Under the pieces are notes generated by a model. That model was not told where the DNA came from, did no database searches, and worked only from the letters and a program-made list of their open reading frames with translations. The position numbers were made by a program, and so were the translations under genes. A stretch of 64,000 nucleotides of DNA, taken from G963662905 sp963662905. Its GTDB lineage: Bacteria > Bacteroidota > Bacteroidia > Bacteroidales > WRLA01. The stretch is taken from contig CAXXFD010000001.1 of the NCBI GenBank assembly GCA_963662905.2, forward strand, positions 963,702 to 1,027,701. Reading direction: 5' to 3'. This document shows, one piece after another, positions 25,925-34,932 of this stretch; the first letter of the stretch is position 1, and the number at the start of each line of letters is the position of its first letter.

Positions 25925-27178
25925 ATGGATAAAATAATTGAAAAGAAGAAATGGACTCCCAAAAAGATCCTGAGCCTTTCGGCAGGAGGGATTTTTGTGC
26001 TCTTTGTATTGTACCTGCTGTTTTTCCGAGACAAAAGCAGCCGCTTATACGTGCCTCAGGAGCAACTCACATTAACCGAAGTAAAACTCGACAAATTCCA
26101 GGAATTTATTCCCATAGATGGTGTGGTCTTTCCAAAAACCACGATTTACATTGATGCGGTTCAGGGCGGTATTGTTGAGAAAGTTTATGTTGAAGACGGT
26201 GCTCTGCTCAAAAAAGGCGACACCATTATTAAGCTCAACAATGCAGATATGGAACTGCGTTTTATGGAACAGGAAACAAGGATTTACGATGCGATCAATA
26301 ACCTCCAAAACTCCCTGATTAGCCTGGAACGTAACGGTTTCCAGCGTCAGCGCGAAATTATTGAAGTCAGTTATCAGATTGATCAGACCCGCAAAGACTT
26401 TGAACGGAAAGAAGAGCTTTATAAAGACCGCCTTATTTCGGATAAAGAATACGAAGATGCGGATCGTGAATTCAATTACAGTATCAAGCAGCTTGAAATT
26501 TCATTGAAACTGAAGCGTCTCGACAGTATTTCTGCCGTAAAGCAAACCCGCCAGATCAATAACAGCATTGACCGGATGGACAACAACCTGGCCCTTTTGC
26601 GCCAAAACCTCGAAAATCTCTACATCAAAGCACCTGCTGAAGGAAAATTATCCTCCTTTTTTGCCGAAATCGGTGAAACCAAAAGGGCGGGCGAGCATTT
26701 GGGACAGATCGATATGGACGATGGCTTTAAACTGCGTGCCAATATTGACGAACGTTATACTTCCCGTGTGTTTATCGGTCAGGAAGCAGAATACGATTTT
26801 GGTGGGAAAATATACCATCTCGAAATAAGTAAAATTTACACAGATGTGACCAATGGCTCTTTTCAGGTTGACCTGATATTTGTAAACAATGAAGAACCTA
26901 CGCACATCAAGCGCGGACAAACCCTCCAGCTGCGTTTGAAATTCAGCAGCGCTACGGATGCACTGATTATCCGCAAGGGAGGTTTCTTCCAGGAAACCGG
27001 CGGTAACTGGATTTATGTTGTGGATCCATCGGGCGAATTTGCCGTGAAACGCAACATCCGCCTGGGACGCCAGAATACACGCCACTACGAAGTGATGGAA
27101 GGGCTGAATGAAGGTGAAACGGTTATTGTTTCTTCGTATGATACCTTCGGGGCAAAAGACAAATTGATTTTTAAATAG
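25925..27178 (+). CDS. MacA/HlyD-type periplasmic adaptor of an ABC exporter
   Basis: 417-residue inner-membrane-anchored adaptor. Short basic N-terminus, one helix (about 14-33), a first half of the lipoyl/barrel (GVVFPKTTIYIDAVQGGIVEKV), a long coiled-coil hairpin (about 100-230), then lipoyl and beta-barrel segments (LYIKAPAEGKLSSF; FIGQEAEYDFGGKIY) and a membrane-proximal domain ending EGLNEGETVIVSSYD. First gene of a three-gene operon with an ATPase (39 bases downstream) and FtsX-type permease, the MacA-MacB layout with the pump split into two genes. No TolC gene is adjacent. Confidence 0.9.
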   Translation: MDKIIEKKKWTPKKILSLSAGGIFVLFVLYLLFFRDKSSRLYVPQEQLTLTEVKLDKFQEFIPIDGVVFPKTTIYIDAVQGGIVEKVYVEDGALLKKGDTIIKLNNADMELRFMEQETRIYDAINNLQNSLISLERNGFQRQREIIEVSYQIDQTRKDFERKEELYKDRLISDKEYEDADREFNYSIKQLEISLKLKRLDSISAVKQTRQINNSIDRMDNNLALLRQNLENLYIKAPAEGKLSSFFAEIGETKRAGEHLGQIDMDDGFKLRANIDERYTSRVFIGQEAEYDFGGKIYHLEISKIYTDVTNGSFQVDLIFVNNEEPTHIKRGQTLQLRLKFSSATDALIIRKGGFFQETGGNWIYVVDPSGEFAVKRNIRLGRQNTRHYEVMEGLNEGETVIVSSYDTFGAKDKLIFK

Positions 27179-27216
27179 ACAAGAAACGGATTTATTCATA
27201 AAATAAAAATTCAATC

Positions 27217-27915
27217 ATGGAAAAGATGATCAAAACCAGTCAGTTGACTAAAGTTTTCAGAACCGATGAGGTAGAAACAACAGCACTTAATGATGTAAGC
27301 CTCGAAATTGAAAAAGGCGAATTTGTTGCCATCATGGGCCCTTCGGGATGCGGCAAATCAACACTGCTGAATATTCTTGGGCTGCTTGATAACCCAACAG
27401 GAGGGCAGTATTTCTTTCTCGATCATGAAGTTTCAGGTTTTAGTGAGCGTAACCGTGCCAAATTGCGTAAGGAAAACATTGGTTTCGTATTTCAGAACTT
27501 TAATCTGATTGATGAATTGAACGTATTTGAAAATGTGGAGCTGCCACTGATTTATCTTGGCTATAGCGCCAAAGAACGCAAAGCACGCGTCGAAGAAGCA
27601 CTGGAGCAAATGCAGATTATCCACCGTAAAAAGCATTTCCCCTTACAGCTTTCCGGTGGCCAGCAGCAACGTGTTGCTGTAGCCCGTGCCGTTGTGGCCA
27701 ACCCTTCTTTGATTTTGGCGGATGAGCCTACCGGTAACCTCGATTCGGCCCATGGCGAGGAAGTGATGAACCTGCTCGACAACCTGAACCAAAACGGAAC
27801 AACAATCGTAATGGTAACCCACTCGCAGCGCGATGCAGAATATGCCCGCAGAATTGTACGCCTCTTTGATGGTCAGATTATTAACGAAAATATTAAAGCA
27901 AGTGCCATCCTTTAA
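27217..27915 (+). CDS. MacB/LolD-type ABC transporter ATPase
   Basis: 232-residue nucleotide-binding subunit. Walker A GPSGCGKST, Q-loop FVFQNFNLI, signature LSGGQQQRVAVARA, Walker B LILADEPTGNLDS and H-loop MVTHSQRDAEYA are all intact. The sequence of these blocks is of the LolD/MacB/FtsE class (MKS or o228 group) that pairs with FtsX-fold permeases. It energises the 797-residue permease encoded 149 bases downstream, with the preceding adaptor linking to the outer membrane. Confidence 0.95.
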   Translation: MEKMIKTSQLTKVFRTDEVETTALNDVSLEIEKGEFVAIMGPSGCGKSTLLNILGLLDNPTGGQYFFLDHEVSGFSERNRAKLRKENIGFVFQNFNLIDELNVFENVELPLIYLGYSAKERKARVEEALEQMQIIHRKKHFPLQLSGGQQQRVAVARAVVANPSLILADEPTGNLDSAHGEEVMNLLDNLNQNGTTIVMVTHSQRDAEYARRIVRLFDGQIINENIKASAIL

Positions 27916-28064
27916 GCCTTGATCGCAAAATCTTTCGATGATATCCCGGATATGGTGGTTGGGCAAAAGCTAAGCCATTGTGTCGGGCAGATCAAAAGCA
28001 ATTGTAATTTTTTAACACCCAATAAGTGTATAACAACCCCAATTAACCCCAAATTACCCCGGCT

Positions 28065-30458
28065 ATGTACCGAAATTATCTAAAAGTTGCATTAAGGAAT
28101 ATCTTTCGTCAGGGCGCCTATTCCATGATTAATATCATTGGCCTGACGATTGGTATTGCCTCTTTTTTGTTAATCGTGCTATATGTACAGTATGAGCTCA
28201 GCTTCGACAGCAGCGCAAATGATCCGGAAACAATTTACCGGGTCGTGGAAGTTCAGAACCATCAGGGTGTTGGCGAGCAACATGTTTCTTTTACGCCGGC
28301 ACCTATGAAAAAAACTATGGTGGACAACTTTCCGGAGATTTTAGATGGTTTTCGTTTTGCAAGCTGGGGAACTTTTACGGTGAAAGCCGGTGATAATTAT
28401 TTTCATCAGGACATGACGGCCTATGTCGATCCGTCCTATTTCAGGATGTACGGTGTTGACCTCTTGCTGGGCGATACGGCCACAGCGCTCAACGAGCTGC
28501 ATTCGGTTGTGCTCTCGGAAGAAGCTGCCGTCAAAATGTTTGGAAGCGCCGAAGATGCAATAAACCAATTGATTGCAATACGCGGCGAAGACGGATATAA
28601 AGTTACGGCTGTGATGGCCGATATCCCAAAAAATTCCCACATCCGGGCAAAAATGCTGATCCCTTTCGAAACAGCCGAAAGTAAAAACCCCTGGATGGAA
28701 GGCTGGGGATCCAATTGTACCGCTACCTATATCCGCCTGAAAGAAGGGACCGATATTGCAGCACTGGAACAAAAATTTGCAGATTATATTGAAGAACACT
28801 TTGGTGAAGGCGAATCAAATAATTCTTTTACCCTTTACCTGCAGGCTTTTAATGATATCCACCTGAAATCGGAGCATATAAAGTTTGATATGAACTTTTC
28901 GCGCGGAAGCTATAATAATGTTTTGATATTTAGTGCAATAGCTCTGCTTGTTTTGGTGATTGCCTGCATCAACTACATCAATTTGTCCATCGCCCGCTCT
29001 GTGAAACGTGCCCGTGAAGTAGGTATGCGCAAAGTTTTGGGGGCCAGCCGAAGCAATCTGGCAGGCCAGTTTTTGGGCGAATCCCTGCTGCTGAGCCTGG
29101 CCGCACTAATTATTGCGTTGATGCTGGTAGAACTATTTGTTCCTTTGTTCAACGAGATGCTGGGAACCTACATAAACATCAGCTATAGCAGTAATGCCCT
29201 TTTTCTTGCCGTGATGCCATTTATCTGGCTCGTGGTCAGCCTCGTAAGCGGTAGTTATCCGGCTTTTTATCTTTCCGCGTACCAGCCGGCACAGGTTTTG
29301 AAATCAGGTGTGGCAAAAAACAGCTCTAAAGGCTGGCTGAGCAAAGGTTTGGTGATTTTTCAGTTTTCAGTTTCCATTGTATTGATTATCACAATTTTGG
29401 TGGTGCAATCGCAGATGGCCTATGTGCGCGACAGTGATCCGGGCTTTAATTATGAAAATGTTGCCGGTGTGCCATTGCACGATTTTAACAGCCATCAGGA
29501 TCTGAAACAAATAGCAGCAGAAGCCCGAAATTCATCGGATATCCTGGACTACTCTTTTGCAGCCGGTTTTAATGGCGCAAGCGGAAACCAATCTACCCTT
29601 ACCATAAACGACAGCGCCAGCTCTACCATTATGATGCGCATTGGCTCCGTTGATGAACGCTATTTCAATATGATGGAAATCCCTGTTCTGAAAGGGCGGA
29701 ATTTTTCTTCGGAAAGCAGTTGGGATCTTTATAACAGTGTTATCATTAATCAGGCTGCTGCAGATTTTCTGGGTTGGAAAAACCCTATCGGAAAACAGTT
29801 CGTAAATTATATGAGCGATTCCATTCCATATATGACTGTAATTGGCGTGGTTGGCGACTTTAATTATTACAGCATGCACAACCGCATCGAGCCGGCTGCT
29901 TTCATGATGATCCCTGATCATTTTACAGATCTGCTGGTGCGCTATCATCCACAAAACCAACCAAAAGTTAAAAGCTATCTCGAAGGGGTCTGGGAGCGCC
30001 TGTTTCCCGGCCATCCTATGAACTATATGCTTATCGACGATCTGGTCGAAAATATGTATATCACGGAGATCAACAGCCTGAAACTCTTCCAGTATTTTAC
30101 ATTGTTGTCAATCTTAATTTCCTGTATGGGCTTGTTTGGGCTCACATCCCTGATTACCGAACAACGCACCAAAGAAGTGGGAATCCGTAAAGCGCTTGGA
30201 GGTAGCACTTCAATGATTACCCTGCTGCTGGTACGCAATTTTATGAGGCTTGTCCTTATTGCCGGAGTTGTTGCCGTTCCTTTTGGCTGGATGATTTCAA
30301 AAGGGTTTCTCGATCATTTTGCCTATAAAATCAATCTTGGATTCCAGTATTTTTTCTTCGGGCTGCTTATTGCATTGCTCATCGCCTTCCTGACGGTGAT
30401 TACCAAGGTGCTTTCTGTGGCCAATTCCAACCCGGTGGATGCGCTGCGTTATGAATAG
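28065..30458 (+). CDS. FtsX-fold ABC transporter permease, large two-module type
   Basis: 797-residue permease of the Bacteroidota MacB-like type with duplicated MacB_PCD/FtsX modules. The first helix lies near 20-42 (SMINIIGLTIGIASFLLIVLYV) and the first periplasmic domain about 45-280. Helices near 285-310, 340-370 and 385-405 make the first FtsX unit, with the REVGMRKVLGASRSNLAGQFL loop. A second helix (about 430-450) and periplasmic domain (about 455-665) precede a second FtsX unit (675-790), with RTKEVGIRKALGGSTS and the end NSNPVDALRYE. Third gene of the regulator-linked export operon, followed by a terminator. Substrate unknown; antimicrobial or lipid export is typical. Confidence 0.93.
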   Translation: MYRNYLKVALRNIFRQGAYSMINIIGLTIGIASFLLIVLYVQYELSFDSSANDPETIYRVVEVQNHQGVGEQHVSFTPAPMKKTMVDNFPEILDGFRFASWGTFTVKAGDNYFHQDMTAYVDPSYFRMYGVDLLLGDTATALNELHSVVLSEEAAVKMFGSAEDAINQLIAIRGEDGYKVTAVMADIPKNSHIRAKMLIPFETAESKNPWMEGWGSNCTATYIRLKEGTDIAALEQKFADYIEEHFGEGESNNSFTLYLQAFNDIHLKSEHIKFDMNFSRGSYNNVLIFSAIALLVLVIACINYINLSIARSVKRAREVGMRKVLGASRSNLAGQFLGESLLLSLAALIIALMLVELFVPLFNEMLGTYINISYSSNALFLAVMPFIWLVVSLVSGSYPAFYLSAYQPAQVLKSGVAKNSSKGWLSKGLVIFQFSVSIVLIITILVVQSQMAYVRDSDPGFNYENVAGVPLHDFNSHQDLKQIAAEARNSSDILDYSFAAGFNGASGNQSTLTINDSASSTIMMRIGSVDERYFNMMEIPVLKGRNFSSESSWDLYNSVIINQAAADFLGWKNPIGKQFVNYMSDSIPYMTVIGVVGDFNYYSMHNRIEPAAFMMIPDHFTDLLVRYHPQNQPKVKSYLEGVWERLFPGHPMNYMLIDDLVENMYITEINSLKLFQYFTLLSILISCMGLFGLTSLITEQRTKEVGIRKALGGSTSMITLLLVRNFMRLVLIAGVVAVPFGWMISKGFLDHFAYKINLGFQYFFFGLLIALLIAFLTVITKVLSVANSNPVDALRYE

Positions 30459-30476
30459 AAAAACCGTTAGATGAAG

Positions 30477-30514
30477 AAAACTCCCGGAAGCTAATGCCTT
30501 TCGGGAGTTTTTTT
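30477..30514. terminator. Intrinsic terminator between the export operon and manA
   Basis: AAAACTCCCGGAAG (30477-30490) pairs with CTTTCGGGAGTTTT (30498-30511) around a 7-base loop, with one mismatch, and runs into seven Ts. Confidence 0.8.
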
Positions 30515-30553
30515 ATCGGGAAAATTTCATGATCAAAGCACATGTGAATGCAT

Positions 30554-31537
30554 TTAAGGAACAAAGACCTCAAGCAATTTGCAGGAACCCAAAGGATACA
30601 GCAAGGCTTTTTCTATGCTGCGTGGCATAAGCACAGCTTCTCCTGTTGTCATTTCTGTTTCCGTGTCTTCGGTTATAATTTTGGCTTTGCCTTCCACACA
30701 AATATAAATGGTGCAGGATTGCATTTCTTCATAGTTTTTTGAAACCGGCTGGTCAAATTCCAGTATGGACGTTTTGAAATATTCTGAGCTTACGATATCC
30801 TCTGTTTGGTTTTTTGTTTTTGCATAATACGTTTTATAATCGGAATATGCTTTAAAATCAATGGCATCCATAGCTTCGTCGATGTGCAGCTCACGCGAAA
30901 TTCCTTTGTCGTCCACACGGTCCCAGTCGTAAATACGGTAGGTTACATCCGAAGTTTGCTGGATTTCAGCGAGGAAAATCCCGGGGCCAATGGCGTGCAC
31001 CCTGCCGGCAGGCATATAAAACACATCGCCTTTTTGAACTTTTTCCGTATTCAGGATTTCATGGAGTTTTTTCTCCTCAAGTAGTTTCTGATATTCTTCT
31101 TTATTGCTGTCTTTTTTAAATCCACTGATCAGTTCTGAATTTTCATCGGCATCCATGATGTACCACATTTCGGTTTTCCCTGCAGTTAGGCCACGTTTTT
31201 TGGCCAGCTCATCATCCGGATGCACCTGAATGGACAAATAATCGTTGGCATCAATAAATTTGATCAGCAGGGGAAATTCCTCCCCAAATTTGTCGTAAAC
31301 TTTATCGCCAACCAGTTCGTCCATATAAACTTCAACCAGCTCATTGAGGTTGTTCCCTTCGAGCCAGCCGTTTTTTACAACCGTTTCGTTTCCCGGCACT
31401 CCGGAAATTACCCAGGCTTCACCACAATTTGGAAGTGGCTCAAAATCAATGCCTGCAATAGTTTTCATTTTTTGTCCGCCCCAGATTTTATCTTTTAAAA
31501 CCGGATGGAATTTCAGTGGATATAATTTATTGCTCAT
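30554..31537 (-). CDS. manA: Mannose-6-phosphate isomerase, class I
   Basis: Zinc enzyme that interconverts mannose-6-phosphate and fructose-6-phosphate. Zinc ligands: Q104 and H106 in SIQVHPDD, E123 in KTEMWY, H181 in PAGRVHAIG. The active-site arginine R201 lies in TYRIYDWDR. At 327 residues it is the short, Bacillus-type form lacking the middle helical domain of E. coli ManA. Single gene between a terminator and the divergent amidohydrolase operon. It supplies mannose or fructose interconversion for metabolism and for polysaccharide precursors. Confidence 0.93.
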   Translation of the reverse strand: MSNKLYPLKFHPVLKDKIWGGQKMKTIAGIDFEPLPNCGEAWVISGVPGNETVVKNGWLEGNNLNELVEVYMDELVGDKVYDKFGEEFPLLIKFIDANDYLSIQVHPDDELAKKRGLTAGKTEMWYIMDADENSELISGFKKDSNKEEYQKLLEEKKLHEILNTEKVQKGDVFYMPAGRVHAIGPGIFLAEIQQTSDVTYRIYDWDRVDDKGISRELHIDEAMDAIDFKAYSDYKTYYAKTKNQTEDIVSSEYFKTSILEFDQPVSKNYEEMQSCTIYICVEGKAKIITEDTETEMTTGEAVLMPRSIEKALLYPLGSCKLLEVFVP

Positions 31538-31611
31538 ATACCGGATATTCTGTTTCTAAGACCATAAAAGTACAATATTTTGATTAAAGGAAATTTTTGG
31601 TTTTTATTGTT

Positions 31612-31644
31612 GTTGCTTTGGGAATAATATGATTTATACCTTTG
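31612..31644 (+). promoter_or_regulatory. Candidate promoter for the amidohydrolase-LOG-pdxH operon
   Basis: TTG (31612-31614), 22 bases, TACCTTTG (31637-31644), then a 16-base gap to the ATG. Good match to the Bacteroidota -33/-7 consensus; the leader would be very short. Confidence 0.5.
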
Positions 31645-31660
31645 TATTAAATTTGGAATT

Positions 31661-32800
31661 ATGGACTTAAAAGAATTAATAGCCTTTCGAAAGGAGCTGC
31701 ATTCCTGGCCTGGTCTTTCGGGACAGGAAGATGAAACGGCCTCACGTATTTTGCGCTTTATCGGTGCTGAAGCAGCCGACGAAGTTTTTAGCGGGGTTGG
31801 CGGTCATGGCTTGCTGTTTATTTTTGAAGGAAAGGAAAAAGGGCCGCATACAGTTTTTCGTGCAGATATCGATGCGCTGCCCATTCAGGAAACCGGCAAA
31901 CACGCATACAAATCCAGGATTCCCGGTATTGCCCACCTTTGTGGCCACGACGGGCATAGTGCCGCAATGGCCGGTTTTGCGCGCTTTTTAGGAAAGCACC
32001 GTCCTGAAAAAGGAAAAATTGCATTGCTTTTCCAGCCTGCCGAAGAAACCGGAAAGGGCGCTTTGGCCGTGATGGAAAATAATCATTTCAAAGCATTTAA
32101 AACGGACTATATTTTTGGTTTTCATAATATCCCGGGATATCCGAAAGGGAAAATATTGCTCAAAAACGGAAGTTTTGCAGCAGCCAGTTGTGGCCTGAAC
32201 ATCGAACTTAACGGAAAAACTTCCCATGCAGCCTATCCGGAGGCCGGCTTAAACCCTGCATTGGCTTTGGCTGAAATAATCCAAAGCTGGAACGGAATCG
32301 CATACGCAAAAAATGAATTTTTGGATATGGTTTTGCTGACCATTGTTCATGCGCGGCTGGGAGAGAAAGCCCTGGGGACCAGTCCGGCTTACGGGCAAAT
32401 TATTGCTACGCTGCGTGCAAACCGCCAGGACGATATGGACAAGCTCACCGAAAAAGCCCTGAATACCGCTCTGGGAATCGCTAAAAAGCATAAGCTGGAA
32501 GTAAATTATGGCATGGAAGAGCCCTTCCCGGCAACCATAAGCCATGATGATGCCATGAAAGTCCTGCAGGATGCGGTTCAAGAATCCGGTCTGGATCATG
32601 AATACCTTATGGAAGCATTCCGGTGGTCGGAAGATTTTGGCGTTTATACAAAGAGTATCAGTGGAGCTTTTTTCGGCATCGGCTCAGGCCAAAACCATCC
32701 CGTTTTGCATAATCCGGATTATAATTTCCCGGATGATATTTTAACAACAGCGATCGAACTTTATAAATCTATTGCATTGATAACTAATAATTTGAGATAA
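31661..32800 (+). CDS. M20-family amidohydrolase / aminoacylase-like peptidase
   Basis: Metal-dependent hydrolase of 379 residues, similar to N-acyl-amino acid and indole-acetyl-amino acid hydrolases. Metal ligands and catalytic residues: C94, H96 and H99 in CGHDGHSAAM, E128-E129 in QPAEETGKG, H154 in FGFHNIPG, and a C-terminal histidine in NHPVLHNPDYNF. The dimerisation (lid) domain occupies about 175-290. The substrate is not identifiable. First gene of a dense run: its stop overlaps the start of the LOG-family gene (TAATG). Confidence 0.9.
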   Translation: MDLKELIAFRKELHSWPGLSGQEDETASRILRFIGAEAADEVFSGVGGHGLLFIFEGKEKGPHTVFRADIDALPIQETGKHAYKSRIPGIAHLCGHDGHSAAMAGFARFLGKHRPEKGKIALLFQPAEETGKGALAVMENNHFKAFKTDYIFGFHNIPGYPKGKILLKNGSFAAASCGLNIELNGKTSHAAYPEAGLNPALALAEIIQSWNGIAYAKNEFLDMVLLTIVHARLGEKALGTSPAYGQIIATLRANRQDDMDKLTEKALNTALGIAKKHKLEVNYGMEEPFPATISHDDAMKVLQDAVQESGLDHEYLMEAFRWSEDFGVYTKSISGAFFGIGSGQNHPVLHNPDYNFPDDILTTAIELYKSIALITNNLR

Positions 32801-33396
32801 TGAAGGAAATTTGTGTTTTTTGTGGTTCCAGTACAGGAAAAGGAGAACTTTACAGAGCAAGTGCCAAAAAGCTGGCATTATTGATGGCCAAAAAGGAAAT
32901 GAACCTGGTTTTTGGTGGCAGCAGTATCGGCCTGATGCGCATCCTTGCTGATGTGATGATCGAAAAGGGGAGAAAAGTGACGGGAATTATGCCGGAAATG
33001 CTGATCCGCAAGGAAATCCTGCACGAAGGAGTGAGCAAAATTATCCGCACCGACAGCATGCACGAGCGTAAACTCCTGATGGGCGAACTTTCCGATGCTT
33101 TTATTGCTTTGCCCGGAGGTTTTGGTACTTTGGATGAAATCAGCGAAGTGCTTACATGGAATCAGCTGGAAATCAACAACAAACCCATAGCATTACTGAA
33201 TGTTGACGGCTATTACGATAACCTTATGGCCTTTTTGGACCGTGCCGTACAGGATGGTTTCCTGCGTGCAGAACATCGTGCCAACATCATTGTGGAAAGT
33301 GATGAAGAAAAACTCCTGGAAGCCTTGAAAAATTTTGAACGCATTGAAGTGGATTCCAAATGGGTGGATGAACTTAAAGAGCAGGTGCGCACTTAA
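32800..33396 (+). CDS. LOG-family nucleoside 5'-monophosphate phosphoribohydrolase
   Basis: Rossmann-fold protein of 198 residues (TIGR00730 class). It carries the hallmark motifs PGGFGTLDE (105-113) and the upstream MHERK (88-92), plus VFGGSSIGLM (38-47) near the N-terminus. Homologues release the base from cytokinin riboside 5'-monophosphates or from AMP-like nucleotides. Start overlaps the preceding stop by one base. In the middle of the amidohydrolase-pdxH operon. Confidence 0.92.
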   Translation: MKEICVFCGSSTGKGELYRASAKKLALLMAKKEMNLVFGGSSIGLMRILADVMIEKGRKVTGIMPEMLIRKEILHEGVSKIIRTDSMHERKLLMGELSDAFIALPGGFGTLDEISEVLTWNQLEINNKPIALLNVDGYYDNLMAFLDRAVQDGFLRAEHRANIIVESDEEKLLEALKNFERIEVDSKWVDELKEQVRT

Positions 33397-33403
33397 TATC
33401 TTT

Positions 33404-34045
33404 ATGGAAAAATTGCGCGATATACGTCTGGATTATACTAAATCGAAGCTTGAGGAAGCATTGATGCCCGAAGAGCCTTTCCACCTTTTTAAAAACTGGC
33501 TGGAAGCAGCTTTGCAATCTGATGAACAGGAGCCAACAGCCATGGTTCTATCGACGGTTTCGCCGGAAGGAAGGCCGTCATCACGCATCGTTTTGCTGAA
33601 AGATTTCCTTGAGGGCGCTTTGGTTTTTTACAGCAATTATCAATCGCGCAAAGGGGAGGAGATGGAAGCAAACCCCAATGCGGCTTTATTGTTTTTTTGG
33701 CCTGCACTCGAACGGCAAGTCAGAATAGAGGGGAAAGTACAGCAAATCACGGCAAAGGAATCCGATAATTATTTCTACAGCCGTCCGCCGGAAAGCCGAA
33801 TTGGAGCGGCCATTTCACCCCAAAGCCAAATCATTCCCGACCGCAAAACGCTTGAAGAAGCTTTTCAAAAGGCATTGGAGAAAATGCGAGAAGGGGTGGA
33901 GCCCAAGCGTCCGGAGCATTGGGGTGGATACAAACTTATTCCTGAAATTATTGAATTCTGGCAAGGGCGGCCCGGAAGGCTGCACGACCGCTTTCAATAT
34001 CGTTTGGCTGATGGCCAGTGGCTGAAAAACCGCCTGGCGCCATGA
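33404..34045 (+). CDS. pdxH: Pyridoxamine 5'-phosphate oxidase
   Basis: FMN enzyme that oxidises pyridoxamine or pyridoxine 5'-phosphate to PLP. It shows the typical RIVLLKDFLEGALVFYSNYQSRKG segment (FMN and substrate contacts), RQVRIEGKVQQ, the YFYSRPPESRIGAAISPQS block and the C-terminal family signature EFWQGRPGRLHDR. Start chosen at ATG 33404 (MEKLRDIR), 7 bases after the LOG stop; 213 residues is the usual length. The following gene's ATG overlaps this stop (ATGA). Confidence 0.96.
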   Translation: MEKLRDIRLDYTKSKLEEALMPEEPFHLFKNWLEAALQSDEQEPTAMVLSTVSPEGRPSSRIVLLKDFLEGALVFYSNYQSRKGEEMEANPNAALLFFWPALERQVRIEGKVQQITAKESDNYFYSRPPESRIGAAISPQSQIIPDRKTLEEAFQKALEKMREGVEPKRPEHWGGYKLIPEIIEFWQGRPGRLHDRFQYRLADGQWLKNRLAP

Positions 34046-34839
34046 TGCGGCATTTTGCTATAGTGTTGGTTATAATGAGCTTAGGCTTATCATTGTCCGC
34101 TCAAAATGTATTTGATGTGGGCGAAAAGCTCGAATACAATGTTTCCTACAACTGGCAGTTTATCTGGATTAAGGCAGCTAATGTCAGCTTTGAAGTCTCC
34201 GATACAATTATCTCAAATCGTGCGTATTTTTGCTTCAACAGCTTTGGAAGCTCCTTAAAGCGCTACGACTGGATTTTTAAGGTGCGCGATTCCTACCGTT
34301 CACGGGCATCAAAAGACAGCCTGAAGCCCTTATGGTACCACAGGAAAAATTACGAAGGCGGCTTTGAAGTGGATTATGAATATCAATTTGATGAAGACAC
34401 GCGAAAAATATATTGCCGCACCCAAAATTCCGATCGTCCTTTAGCTTACGACACCATTCCATGGCCCGTTGGGGCGCTGGATCTCGTAACAGCAACCTAC
34501 CACACCCGAAATCTGGATTTTTACGGGATGGATGTGGGCGATACTGTTCCTGTTCAGGTGATTATCGATAGGAAACCGTATAATCTTTTTATACGATATC
34601 TTGGCAAAGAAATCATTAAAAACCGCGATGGCCATAAATACCGCTGTTTGAAATTTTCGGCATTGCTGGTGTCAGGGACTATTTTTAAAGGCGGTGAGGA
34701 TTTGTATGTTTGGGTAACAGACGACAGCAACAAAATTCCGGTTCAGGTGGAGGCGAAAATTTTGGTTGGTTCCGTTAAGGCATGGCTGTCAGGATATAAA
34801 AACTTAAAAAACCCATTGGGCGCACGGATTGATGAATAA
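34042..34839 (+). CDS. DUF3108-family exported protein
   Basis: 265 residues with a signal peptide (about 1-20, ending LSAQ) and a beta-rich mature domain matching the DUF3108 pattern: FDVGEKLEYNVSYNWQ, then YDWIFKVRDSYRS, and the late VWVTDDSNKIPVQVEAKILVGSVKAWL. The family is widespread in Bacteroidota and its function is unknown; a periplasmic or outer-membrane role in envelope assembly is presumed. The start at ATG 34042 overlaps the pdxH stop, so translation is coupled; the longer frame would overlap pdxH by 28 bases. Confidence 0.8.
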   Translation: MMRHFAIVLVIMSLGLSLSAQNVFDVGEKLEYNVSYNWQFIWIKAANVSFEVSDTIISNRAYFCFNSFGSSLKRYDWIFKVRDSYRSRASKDSLKPLWYHRKNYEGGFEVDYEYQFDEDTRKIYCRTQNSDRPLAYDTIPWPVGALDLVTATYHTRNLDFYGMDVGDTVPVQVIIDRKPYNLFIRYLGKEIIKNRDGHKYRCLKFSALLVSGTIFKGGEDLYVWVTDDSNKIPVQVEAKILVGSVKAWLSGYKNLKNPLGARIDE

Positions 34840-34932
34840 AGTAGTTTAGGGAAATTCGGACAGATTGAATCATTGGTCATATTCCACTCTCGGGGGATTT
34901 TTGTAGTTTTATGTCGTTTAAAATTATACGTG

